Assembly: GCF_000382285.1 (NCBI RefSeq)
Contig: NZ_KB907927.1
Coordinates: forward strand, 1-64,000
Length of the DNA stretch: 64,000 nucleotides
Source of the DNA: Solimonas variicoloris DSM 15731
Lineage (GTDB): Bacteria > Pseudomonadota > Gammaproteobacteria > Nevskiales > Nevskiaceae
Direction of reading: 5' to 3'
Positions within the stretch are counted from its first letter, which is position 1. Each line of letters begins with the position of its first letter. This document shows positions 43,234-51,478 of the stretch, one piece after another. Under the pieces are notes generated by a model that was given only the letters and a program-made list of their open reading frames with translations, had not been told where the DNA came from and ran no database searches. Made by a program: the position numbers and the translations under genes.

Positions 43234-43277
43234 AAAAAAAAACGTCCACGTGCTGGGGTCTCCAGCGACGTGGACGT
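43234..43277 (-). terminator. Strong intrinsic terminator, minus strand
   Basis: The arms ACGTCCACGT and ACGTGGACGT (43242-43251 and 43268-43277) are extended inward by GCTGG/CCAGC, and a run of A at 43234-43242 gives a U-tract on the minus strand. It would end a leftward transcript coming from 43278 or beyond and insulate the DUF3034 gene, which starts 114 bases further on. Confidence 0.8.
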
Positions 43278-43922
43278 CGATGTCCGGTTTGAAATCGAGC
43301 GGCTTTGCCCGACTCCCTTTGACGCGTCTCGTGTGCCTATCCGTGGCGCACGGTGGAACGAAACGCAAAGCCTGTGCCAATCATTGCCGAACGATGGCAG
43401 CCGAAGGCCGGAGAAGACCGCGGAGCGTCGCCGTCACGCCGCGCTGAAACGCAGTTCTGCGTAGGAGAAATCGACATGCGTCGTGATGCCGGACGACAGC
43501 GTGCGTGCACGTCTTGATCGCGGCGCACGCGCGCATGGCGCGCTGCGGCCGGCGGCGCGCGCCGCATGGTGCGTTGCCGCATGCTGGCGCAGAAATGTTT
43601 CGTACTGGGGCGCCGCGCACCGCGCTGTGGCGCTGCGCGCGCGGCCGCGCATCGTGCTCGTCGGCGCGGTGGCAGGCCGGCGTGTCGGCGAGCGGGATGA
43701 CGCGCGGCGCCTGCTCGCGCGTTCCTTAAATGGAATGGCGAGCGATGGCGACGCGAAGCCAGGGCGCGTGCGCGGATCGCGGGCGCCAGGCGTCGCGGCG
43801 ATGCGTCGCGCGATCGCTGCGACGCCGCGCCTCGCCTTGTGGCACAACGCTTGCTGCGCATTTCGCGCGCGTGATTAGGAATCAGCGCACGAGCAGGCAT
43901 CGTCGCCCGTTCACGGACATCG
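43278..43922. other. 645 bases between two outward-facing terminators, no assignable gene
   Basis: The segment is rich in GCGC/CGCG runs and has long open frames on both strands (for example 43483-43878 on plus and 43434-43847 on minus), but all translate to Arg/Ala-rich sequence with no recognisable domain, so I treat them as compositional. A good ribosome-binding site (AGGAG) precedes an ATG at 43475 on the plus strand, but that frame stops after 13 codons. A small RNA, a very short peptide or a decayed gene are possible. Confidence 0.4.
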
Positions 43923-43960
43923 AAGTCCACGCCGGTCCCCCGACCGGCGTGGACTTTTTT
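43923..43960 (+). terminator. Strong intrinsic terminator, plus strand
   Basis: A perfect 15-base stem AAGTCCACGCCGGTC / GACCGGCGTGGACTT with loop CCCC (43938-43941) is followed by a T run to 43960. It would end a rightward transcript from the preceding 645 bases and stands 105 bases before the OmpA-like gene. Its flank shares 17 of 18 bases, in inverted orientation, with the flank of the terminator at 43234-43277. Confidence 0.85.
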
Positions 43961-44065
43961 GTTGCGCCAACGAAAAGCGTGCGGTGCGTGGCTCGCGCAT
44001 CGTCGGCTCGCGCGGCGCGGCCGCGGCGTCGCTCGTCCACCACAAGAGCGCTGCAAGGGGATTGC

Positions 44066-45529
44066 ATGAAGACGTTGAGAAAAGGATTTCGACGCGGCCT
44101 GGTGCCGATGGCGGTGCTGACCGCGTTCGCGGCGCCGGCCGCGCAGGCGCAGGACAGCTGGCTCGACGACACCTACGTCGCGCCGATGGCGTCGTACTCG
44201 ATCGCCGACAGCGATCGCCATACCGACGATGCGTTCGGCGGCACGCTGGGTCTCGGCTGGCGCCTGTCCGATCGCGTCGAAATCGAGTTGCTCGGCACCT
44301 ACCTGCAGTACAAGGCCGACGACGGCAATTCCAACGAACCCTGCGGTTTGCTGCGGCGCTGCACGCCTTACGAGGATCAGGAAGTGTCCGGCGGCGGCGT
44401 CGGCACCAACCTGTTCCTGACGCCGTACACCTTCGGCGGCCTGTTCCTGCACCTCGACGTGATGGCGGCCAGCAATGCGGTCTACCACGCCGGTCTCGGC
44501 CTCGACCTGCCGCTCAACGATCGCGGCTTCGCGGTCCGCGCCGAGGCGCTGTGGCAGTCGAACTACGACTGGGATCTGAAGGAACCGGTCTTCAACCTCG
44601 GCCTGCGCATTCCGCTCGGTTCGCATCGCGAGCCCAAGGTCTACCAGCCGGCCGAGCCGGTGCAGGTCGTCGAACCGGTCGCGCCGCCGCCACCGCCGCC
44701 GCCGCCACCGGCGCCGTGCACCATGGGCGCCGACGGCAGCGTCGACCTCAGCGGCTGCAAGACCGGCGACACGGTCGTGCTGCGCGGCGTGAACTTCGAG
44801 TTCGACAAGTGGAATCTCACGCTCAACGCCAAGGGTCTGCTCGACCTGGTCGTCGATGCGCTGCAGAAGCGTGCCGACATCAAGGTCGAAATCGACGGCC
44901 ACACCGACAGCAAGGGCTCCGACAGCTACAACCTGAAGCTCTCGGACCGCCGCGCCAAATCGGTGATGGACTATCTGCTCGCCAAGGGCATCGCGCCGTC
45001 GCGGCTGGCGTCGAAGGGCTTCGGCGAATCGATGCCGATCGCCGACAACGCGAGCGACGAGGGACGCGCGATCAACCGCCGCGTCGAGCTCAAGGTCGTC
45101 GAATCGAGTCAGGGCGCGGTGACGGTCGAGCAGGCCGGGCAGCCGGCGCAGACCTATGCCCCGGCCGTCGCGCCGGCGCCAGCGCCGGCCGCAGTGCCGG
45201 CCGCGATGCACGAGCACGAGACGCCGATGCCGATGCCGATGGCGACACCGGCTCCGGCGCCGGCCCCGGTCGCGGCGGCCACCGGCGGCACGACGGTGAC
45301 GATCGAGAACATGGCGTTCGGTCCCGGCGTGCTGACGGTCGCCGCCGGCAGCACCGTGACGTTCCTGAACAACGACGGCTCGAATCACATCGTGCGCTTC
45401 GCCGACGGTCAGCAGAGTCCGCGCCTGCCGATGGGCCGCACGTGGACGCGGACCTTCACGACGCCGGGTGAATATCCGTACGTGTGCATGATTCACCCGA
45501 CGATGAGCGGCAAGATCATCGTGCAGTAA
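44066..45529 (+). CDS. OmpA-family protein fused to a C-terminal cupredoxin
   Basis: The product is 487 residues. It has a signal peptide ending AAPAAQAQ (about 28) and an N-terminal beta-barrel of about 160 residues (YVAPMASYSIADSDRHTDD... to FNLGLRIPLG). A polyproline linker precedes the OmpA/Pal peptidoglycan-binding domain (VNFEFDKWNLTLNAKG, VEIDGHTDSKGSDSYN, LSDRRAKSVMDYLL, GRAINRRVELKV). A second linker rich in Met and His (MHEHETPMPMPMATP) leads to a C-terminal cupredoxin of about 80 residues with all type-1 copper ligands: His in SNHIV, and Cys, His and Met in YVCMIHPTM. It is thus an outer-membrane porin-like anchor carrying a copper site. AAGGGG precedes the start. Confidence 0.88.
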   Translation: MKTLRKGFRRGLVPMAVLTAFAAPAAQAQDSWLDDTYVAPMASYSIADSDRHTDDAFGGTLGLGWRLSDRVEIELLGTYLQYKADDGNSNEPCGLLRRCTPYEDQEVSGGGVGTNLFLTPYTFGGLFLHLDVMAASNAVYHAGLGLDLPLNDRGFAVRAEALWQSNYDWDLKEPVFNLGLRIPLGSHREPKVYQPAEPVQVVEPVAPPPPPPPPPAPCTMGADGSVDLSGCKTGDTVVLRGVNFEFDKWNLTLNAKGLLDLVVDALQKRADIKVEIDGHTDSKGSDSYNLKLSDRRAKSVMDYLLAKGIAPSRLASKGFGESMPIADNASDEGRAINRRVELKVVESSQGAVTVEQAGQPAQTYAPAVAPAPAPAAVPAAMHEHETPMPMPMATPAPAPAPVAAATGGTTVTIENMAFGPGVLTVAAGSTVTFLNNDGSNHIVRFADGQQSPRLPMGRTWTRTFTTPGEYPYVCMIHPTMSGKIIVQ

Positions 45530-45532
45530 ACG

Positions 45533-45562
45533 CCGTTGCCCGGGCACGCCGGCCGGCAACGG
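45533..45562 (+). terminator. Possible hairpin after the OmpA-cupredoxin gene
   Basis: Arms CCGTTGCC and GGCAACGG enclose a GC-rich 14-base loop, 3 bases after the stop codon. There is no U-tract, so it may only stabilise the 3' end. The rest of the gap up to 45748 shows nothing else I can assign. Confidence 0.35.
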
Positions 45563-45748
45563 CCGGCGCGCTCCGGGCGAGGCGGTGCGGAGATTTTTGT
45601 GGTGCGGCTTGCGCCCTCTGGCGGAGCAGCATGCGCGGATGCAGTGCGCAGAGGACCGACGGCAGCGCGTCGCCGTCGCCCGCGTGTTCCGTTGCGAGGC
45701 AGGCGGAGCCCGGATCTGCACCGTTTTTAGTAGAGCTGTCACATTTTC

Positions 45749-45763
45749 TGGCATACGGTTTGC
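45749..45763 (+). promoter_or_regulatory. Sigma-54 promoter of the nitrate assimilation operon
   Basis: TGGCAT-ACGGT-TTGC is a full match to the -24/-12 core with correct spacing. Transcription should start near 45774, exactly at the base of the first leader hairpin. The genes behind it (transporter, nirB, nasA) are classic NtrC/sigma-54 targets. A clear NtrC palindrome was not found upstream. Confidence 0.8.
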
Positions 45764-45773
45764 GATATGCCAG

Positions 45774-45823
45774 GCAGGATCAGCGACGATCTTGCATAAC
45801 CGTCTGCGGTCAACGACGCCCGC
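45774..45823 (+). ncRNA. ANTAR-type hexaloop leader of the nitrate operon
   Basis: P1 (45774-45795) is an 8-bp stem GCAGGATC/GATCTTGC with one G-U pair and loop AGCGAC. P2 (45806-45823) has GCGG/CCGC plus one mismatch and a C-G closing pair around loop AACGAC. Both loops carry A1 and G4, the ANTAR recognition bases. P2 is followed by a U-rich stretch (TTTCTTCTTTT, 45830-45840), but I see no strong competing terminator stem, unlike the nasT leader. The probable regulator is NasT, encoded 14 kb upstream. Confidence 0.65.
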
Positions 45824-45852
45824 GCCCCGTTTCTTCTTTTGGGAGCACGAGC

Positions 45853-47208
45853 ATGTCGAAGGCCACATCCATTCAGCTGTTCAGTTTGTCCAGCCCGCAG
45901 ATGCGGGCGTTCCATCTTTCCTGGCTGGCGTTTTTCGTCTGCTTCTTCGCCTGGTTCGCGGTCGCCCCGCTGATGCCGGTCATCAAGGGCGAGTTCGGCC
46001 TGAGCAAGGATCAGATCGCCAACATCAACATCGCGGCGGTCGCGATCACCATTCTCACGCGACTGATCATCGGCCCTTTGTGCGACAAGTACGGGCCGCG
46101 CAAGATCTACACCGCGCTGCTCGTGTTCGGCGCGATCCCGGTGCTCGGCATCGCCCTGATGAAGAGCTATGAAGGCTTCCTCTTCTTCCGCCTGCTGATC
46201 GGCGCGATCGGCGCGAGCTTCGTCATCACCCAGTACCACACCTCGGTGATGTTCGCGCCGAACGTGGTCGGTACCGCCAACGCGGCGGCGGCCGGCTGGG
46301 GCAATGCCGGCGGCGGCGTCACGCAGACGGTCATGCCGCTGGTGCTCGCGGCGATCATCAGCTTCGGTGTCGACAAGGCCTTCGGCTGGCGCGTGTCGAT
46401 GATCGTGCCGGGCGTGCTGATGCTGATCGTCGCGCTGCTGTACTGGCGCTACACCCAAGACTGCCCGGACGGCAACTATCAGGAATTGCGCGCGCGCGGC
46501 GTCGAGATCGAGAGCGGCAAGAAGGGCGGCTGGGCGGTGTTCAAGGCGGCTTCGGCGAACTACCGCGTGTGGATGCTGTTCGTCACCTACGGCGCCTGCT
46601 TCGGTCTCGAACTGTTCGTCCACAACGTCGCGGCGAGCTACTACGTCGACCGGTTCGACCTCGACCTCAAGACCGCGGGCCTGGCGGCCGGCAGCTTCGG
46701 CCTGCTCGCATTGTTCGCGCGCGCGCTCGGCGGCTGGATCTCCGACCGCGTTGCCAGCCGCAAGGGCCTCGATGCGCGCACGCTGCTGCTGTTCGCGCTG
46801 ATGCTCGGCGAGGGTATCGGCCTGCTGTGGTTCTCGACGACCACGTCGGTGACGATGGCGGTGGTCGCGATGCTGGCCTTCGGCCTCTGCACGCACATGG
46901 CCTGCGGCGCGACCTATGCGCTGGTGCCGTTCATCGACCGCGCTTCGCTCGGTGGCGTCGCCGGCATCATCGGCGCGGGCGGCAACGTCGGCGCGGTCGC
47001 GGCCGGCTTCGTGATGAAGGGCGTCGGCGATGTGCAGCAGACCTTCGCCTGGCTCGGCGGTTTCGTCGTGCTGTCGTCGCTGTGCGCGATCGCGGTGCGC
47101 TTCAGCGCCGCGCACAAGGCGCGCGAGAACGCGCTCTACGAGGAAGCGCTGGCGCAGCGTCTGGCGCTGCGGCAGTCGACGGCGGGAGCGGTGCCGGAAG
47201 CGGCGTGA
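45853..47208 (+). CDS. Nitrate/nitrite transporter (MFS, NarK/NasA type)
   Basis: The product is a 451-residue major-facilitator protein with about twelve membrane segments. The nitrate-porter signatures are present: RLLIGPLCDKYGPRK after TM2, and the glycine-rich nitrate motif GWGNAGGGVTQTVMP near residue 150 with its counterpart GIIGAGGNVGAVAAGF in the second half. The arginines of the substrate site are found around FRLLIGAIGASFVITQY. It brings in nitrate (and possibly exchanges nitrite) for the reductases encoded just downstream. It is first in the operon, behind the sigma-54 promoter and leader; the ribosome-binding site is GGGAG. Confidence 0.95.
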   Translation: MSKATSIQLFSLSSPQMRAFHLSWLAFFVCFFAWFAVAPLMPVIKGEFGLSKDQIANINIAAVAITILTRLIIGPLCDKYGPRKIYTALLVFGAIPVLGIALMKSYEGFLFFRLLIGAIGASFVITQYHTSVMFAPNVVGTANAAAAGWGNAGGGVTQTVMPLVLAAIISFGVDKAFGWRVSMIVPGVLMLIVALLYWRYTQDCPDGNYQELRARGVEIESGKKGGWAVFKAASANYRVWMLFVTYGACFGLELFVHNVAASYYVDRFDLDLKTAGLAAGSFGLLALFARALGGWISDRVASRKGLDARTLLLFALMLGEGIGLLWFSTTTSVTMAVVAMLAFGLCTHMACGATYALVPFIDRASLGGVAGIIGAGGNVGAVAAGFVMKGVGDVQQTFAWLGGFVVLSSLCAIAVRFSAAHKARENALYEEALAQRLALRQSTAGAVPEAA

Positions 47209-47245
47209 AGGCGCCCGCGATCCATTCGTCACGACAAAAATCAAA

Positions 47246-49813
47246 ATGAATCACCGCAAGATTGTCGTCGTCGGCCATGGCATGGTCGGCCACAAGCTGC
47301 TCGAGGCGCTCGTCGAGCGCCCCGAGCTTTCCCTGACCGTGCTCGCGGAGGAGCCGCGTCCCGCGTATGACCGGGTCCATCTGACCGACTTCTTCTCCGG
47401 CCGCAGCGCCGACGACCTGCTGCTGGCGCGGCCGGACTTCGCCGAGGCCTACGGCGTCGACCTGCGGCTGTCGGCGAAGGCCACCGCGATCGATCGCGCC
47501 GCGAAGCGCGTGACGCTCGCCGACGGCGCGAGCGTGCCGTACGACATGCTGGTGCTGGCGACGGGCTCGTTTCCGTTCGTGCCGCCGATCCCGGGCAAGG
47601 AGCGTCCGGGATGCTTCGTCTATCGCACGATCGAGGATCTCGAAGCGATGCGCGCGGCGGCGGCGAGCGCGAAGATCGGCGTCGTCATCGGCGGCGGCCT
47701 GCTCGGCCTCGAGGCGGCGAAGGCGCTGAAGGATCTGGGCCTGACGACGCACGTCGTCGAGTTCGCGCCGCGCCTGATGGCGGTGCAGGTCGACGACGGC
47801 GGCGGCCGGCTGCTGCGCCGGAAGATCGAGGAACTCGGCGTCACCGTGCACACGCAGAAGAGCACGACCGAGATCGTCGACGGCGAGAAGGCGAGACACA
47901 AGCTCAAGTTCGCCGACGGCAGCGAGCTCGAGACCGACATGATCGTGTTCTCGGCCGGCATCCGGCCGCGCGACGAACTCGCGCGCCAGGCCGGCCTCGA
48001 AGTCGGCCCGCGTGGCGGCATCGTCGTCGACAACGCCTGCCGCACCTCCGATCCGGACATCTACGCGATCGGCGAATGCGCGCTGTGGGACGGCAAGATC
48101 TTCGGTCTGGTCGCGCCCGGCTACGAGATGGCACGCGTCGCCGCCGATCACATCGCCGGCAATGCGGCGCTGGCGTTCGCCGGCGCCGACATGAGCACCA
48201 AGCTGAAGCTGATGGGCGTCGACGTGGCGTCGATCGGCGACGCCCACGGCGCCACCGCGGGCGCGCTGTCGTACCAGTTCGCCGACGAGGTCCGGCAGGT
48301 CTACAAGAAGCTGGTCATCTCCGCGGACCGCCAGCGCCTGCTCGGTGCGGTGCTGGTCGGCGACGCGGCCGAATACGGCGATCTGCTGCAGATGATGCTC
48401 AACGGCCTGGTGCTGCCCGAGCAGCCGGAGGCGCTGATCCTGCCGCTCGCGGCGGGCGCCGGTGCGGCGAAGGCGTCGGGTGTCGGTGTCGACGCGCTGC
48501 CGGCGAGCGCGCAGATCTGCTCGTGCAACAACGTTTCCAAGCAGGCGCTGTGCGAGTCGATCGCCAGCGGCTGCACGACGCTGGCGGCGCTGAAGAAGAG
48601 CACCAAGGCGGCGACCACCTGCGGTGGGTGCGCGCCGCTCGTCACGCAGGTGCTGAAGGCGGAGCTGAAGCGCCAGGGCGTCACCGTCAACAACCACCTC
48701 TGCGAGCACTTCCCGTACTCGCGCCAGGAGCTGTATCACCTGGTGCGCGTCGGCAAGCTCGAAACCTTCGAGCAGGTGCTGCACAAGCACGGCCGCGGCC
48801 TCGGCTGCGACATCTGCAAACCGACCGTCGGCTCGATCCTCGCCAGCTGCTGGAACGCCTTCGTGCTGCAGAAGGAGCACGCCGCGCTGCAGGATTCCAA
48901 CGATTACTACCTCGCCAACGTGCAGAAGGACGGTACGTACTCGGTCGTGCCGCGCGTGCCGGGCGGCGAAATCACGCCGGACAAGCTGATCGCGATCGGT
49001 GCGGTCGCCAAGAAGTACGGCCTCTACACCAAGATCACCGGTGGCCAGCGCATCGACCTGTTCGGCGCGCAGGTGCATCAGCTGCCGGCGATCTGGCGCG
49101 AGCTGATCGACGCCGGCTTCGAGTCCGGCCACGCCTACGGCAAGGCGCTGCGCACGGTGAAGTCCTGCGTCGGCAGCACCTGGTGCCGCTACGGCGTGCA
49201 GGACTCGGTCGGTTTCGCGATCGATCTCGAAAACCGCTACAAGGGCCTGCGCTCGCCGCACAAGATCAAGTTCGCGGTGTCCGGCTGCACACGCGAGTGC
49301 GCCGAGGCCCAGGGCAAGGACGTCGGCATCATCGCCACCGAGAAGGGCTGGAATCTCTACGTCTGCGGCAACGGCGGCATGAAGCCGCGCCACGCCGAGT
49401 TGCTCGCTGCCGATCTCGACAGCGCGACGCTGATCCGCTACGTCGACCGCTTCCTGATGTTCTACATCCGCACCGCCGACCGCCTGCAGCGCACCAGCGT
49501 GTGGCGCGACAACCTCGAAGGCGGTCTCGACTATCTGAAGGATGTCATCGTCAACGACAGCCTCGGCATCGGCGCGGAGCTGGAAGCCGAGATGGCACTG
49601 GTCGTCGCCACCTACCAGGACGAGTGGAAGACGGCGATCGAGGACGAGCAGACGCTCAAGCGCTTCCGCACCTTCGTCAACAGCGACGCGGCCGACGATC
49701 ACGTGGTCTTCGTCGAGGAGCGCGGCCAGATCCGGCCGGCGCGCGCCGAGGAGCGCGCGACGTTCAAGGGCATCCCGGTGACGGCGGCCGCCGGCGCGGA
49801 GGAGGTCCGATGA
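47246..49813 (+). CDS. nirB: Assimilatory NAD(P)H nitrite reductase large subunit
   Basis: The product is 855 residues, the normal length, reducing nitrite to ammonium in the cytoplasm. Domains in order: the FAD/NAD(P)H-binding reductase part (VVVGHGMVGHKLLE, VVIGGGLLGLEAA, DIYAIGECA), a BFD-type [2Fe-2S] domain (ICSCNNVSK ... TTCGGCAPL), and two nitrite/sulfite reductase halves with the sirohaem-[4Fe-4S] cysteines in SCVGSTWCRYG and SGCTRECAEAQGKD. It overlaps the next gene by 4 bases (ATGA), whose N-terminal domain supplies the small subunit. Confidence 0.97.
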   Translation: MNHRKIVVVGHGMVGHKLLEALVERPELSLTVLAEEPRPAYDRVHLTDFFSGRSADDLLLARPDFAEAYGVDLRLSAKATAIDRAAKRVTLADGASVPYDMLVLATGSFPFVPPIPGKERPGCFVYRTIEDLEAMRAAAASAKIGVVIGGGLLGLEAAKALKDLGLTTHVVEFAPRLMAVQVDDGGGRLLRRKIEELGVTVHTQKSTTEIVDGEKARHKLKFADGSELETDMIVFSAGIRPRDELARQAGLEVGPRGGIVVDNACRTSDPDIYAIGECALWDGKIFGLVAPGYEMARVAADHIAGNAALAFAGADMSTKLKLMGVDVASIGDAHGATAGALSYQFADEVRQVYKKLVISADRQRLLGAVLVGDAAEYGDLLQMMLNGLVLPEQPEALILPLAAGAGAAKASGVGVDALPASAQICSCNNVSKQALCESIASGCTTLAALKKSTKAATTCGGCAPLVTQVLKAELKRQGVTVNNHLCEHFPYSRQELYHLVRVGKLETFEQVLHKHGRGLGCDICKPTVGSILASCWNAFVLQKEHAALQDSNDYYLANVQKDGTYSVVPRVPGGEITPDKLIAIGAVAKKYGLYTKITGGQRIDLFGAQVHQLPAIWRELIDAGFESGHAYGKALRTVKSCVGSTWCRYGVQDSVGFAIDLENRYKGLRSPHKIKFAVSGCTRECAEAQGKDVGIIATEKGWNLYVCGNGGMKPRHAELLAADLDSATLIRYVDRFLMFYIRTADRLQRTSVWRDNLEGGLDYLKDVIVNDSLGIGAELEAEMALVVATYQDEWKTAIEDEQTLKRFRTFVNSDAADDHVVFVEERGQIRPARAEERATFKGIPVTAAAGAEEVR

Positions 49814-51405
49814 ACGTCTCCGCAAGCTGGCAGCCGGTCTGCGCGATCGACGACATCGTGCCGGACACCGGCGTCGCGGCGCTCGTCGGCGGCCGCCAGA
49901 TCGCCGTGTTCCGCATGCGCGCCGACGATCGCGTCTACGCGATCGACAATCGCGATCCGTTCTCCGGCGCCAATGTGCTGGCGCGCGGCCTGGTCGGCGA
50001 TCTGCAGGGCGAGCGCGTGGTCGCCTCGCCGATCTACAAGCAGCACTTCAGCCTCGCCACCGGCCGCTGCCTCGAGGACGCCGCCCACAACGTGCAGGCC
50101 TACGCGACGCGCGTCGGCGACGGCATGATCTGGGTCGATCCGGCGCCGCTGCGCAGCTACGTGCCGGCGCCGAAGCCGCGCGAGCGCATGCGCCTGGTCG
50201 TGGTCGGCAACGGCATGGCCGGCATGCGCGTCGTCGAGGAGCTGATCGAGGCGGCGCCCGAGCTCTACGACATCGAAGTGTTCGGCGCCGAGACGCACGG
50301 CAACTACAACCGCATCCTGCTGTCGCCGGTGCTCGCCGGCGAGAAGAAGGCGGCGGACATCATGCTGCACGCGCCGTCGTGGTACGCCGAGCGCGGCATC
50401 ACCTTCCACGCCGGCGATCCGGTCGTGGCGATCGACCGCCCGCGCCGCACCGTGCGTTCGCAATCCGGCCAGACCACGAGCTACGACCGCCTGCTGCTGG
50501 CGACCGGCTCGAAGCCGATCGTGCTGCCGCTGCCGGGCCGCGATCTCGAAGGCGTGACGACCTTCCGCGGTCTCGACGACGTCGACACCATGCTGGCGAT
50601 CGCCAGCACGCACCGGCGCGCCGTCGTCATCGGCGGCGGCCTGCTCGGACTCGAAGCCGCGCATGGTCTGGCCAAGCGCGGCATGCAGGTCGAGATCGTG
50701 CATCTGGTCGACCGCCTGATGGAGCGCCAGCTCGACGCGCCGGCGGCGGCGCTGCTCAAGGCCAAGCTCGAAGCGCGCGGCATGAAGATCCACCTCGGTG
50801 CCAAGACCGAGGCCATCCTCGGCGGACCGGAGTCTTCCGGGCGTGTCAGCGGCGTGCGTCTCGCCGATGGCCGGGTGCTCGACGCCGACCTCGTGGTCAT
50901 GGCCGTCGGCATCCGGCCGAACATCGAGCTCGCGCAGAGCAGCGGCTTGCGCTGCGATCGCGGCGTGCTGGTCGACGACACCATGCAGACCTTCGATCCG
51001 CGCATCTACGCGGTCGGCGAATGCGTGCAGCACCGCGGCCGCACTTACGGCCTGGTCGATCCGCTGTGGGGCCAGGCCTACGTCTGCGCCGCGCAGCTCG
51101 CCGAGCGCGGCCACATGCGCTACCGCGGTTCGCAGGTCTCGACGCAGCTCAAGGTCGCCGGCATCGAGGTGTTCTCGGCCGGCGACTTCGAGGGCGGCGA
51201 GGGCACCGAGGATCTGGTGCTGCACGACGCGCAGCGCGGCGTCTACAAGCGGCTGATCCTGCGCGAGCACCGCGTCGTCGGCGCGGTGCTGTACGGCGAC
51301 ACGCGCGACGGCGCCTGGTACTTCGAACTGATCAGCGATGGCAGCGACGTCGGCCGCTATCGCAACCGGCTGCTGTTCGGCCGCGAGTTCGCCCTGCGCA
51401 GCTGA
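49810..51405 (+). CDS. NirD domain fused to an FAD/NAD(P)H oxidoreductase
   Basis: The product is 531 residues. Residues 1-112 are a NirD-like small subunit (VCAIDDIVPDTGVAALVGGRQIAVFR, VVASPIYKQHFSLATGRCLED, YATRVGDGMIWV). The remaining 420 residues are a pyridine-nucleotide-disulfide-type reductase (MRLVVVGNGMAGMRVVEELIE, AVVIGGGLLGLEAAHGLAKRG, DPRIYAVGECVQH) like the N-terminal half of NirB or the NasC/NasB electron-donor subunit. The fusion could serve both as NirD for nitrite reductase and as the NAD(P)H electron donor of nitrate reductase NasA, encoded next. It is coupled to nirB by ATGA. Confidence 0.9.
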   Translation: MNVSASWQPVCAIDDIVPDTGVAALVGGRQIAVFRMRADDRVYAIDNRDPFSGANVLARGLVGDLQGERVVASPIYKQHFSLATGRCLEDAAHNVQAYATRVGDGMIWVDPAPLRSYVPAPKPRERMRLVVVGNGMAGMRVVEELIEAAPELYDIEVFGAETHGNYNRILLSPVLAGEKKAADIMLHAPSWYAERGITFHAGDPVVAIDRPRRTVRSQSGQTTSYDRLLLATGSKPIVLPLPGRDLEGVTTFRGLDDVDTMLAIASTHRRAVVIGGGLLGLEAAHGLAKRGMQVEIVHLVDRLMERQLDAPAAALLKAKLEARGMKIHLGAKTEAILGGPESSGRVSGVRLADGRVLDADLVVMAVGIRPNIELAQSSGLRCDRGVLVDDTMQTFDPRIYAVGECVQHRGRTYGLVDPLWGQAYVCAAQLAERGHMRYRGSQVSTQLKVAGIEVFSAGDFEGGEGTEDLVLHDAQRGVYKRLILREHRVVGAVLYGDTRDGAWYFELISDGSDVGRYRNRLLFGREFALRS

Positions 51406-51478
51406 TTCCCGCGATGGCCATTCCGAAAAGAATCATGCTCCGCCGCCGCTGCGGCGGGGCGTTTGCAGGAGCGCGGGC

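Noticed and set aside
43434-43847. 137-codon minus-strand frame between the two terminators
   Set aside because: Translation is Arg/Ala/Pro-rich without domain, without a ribosome-binding site, and overlapped by an equally long plus-strand frame.
44680-44720. Run of CCG/CCA repeats that looks like a short tandem repeat
   Set aside because: It encodes the polyproline linker of the OmpA-family protein; no CRISPR-like spacer structure, and no CRISPR array was seen anywhere in the window.
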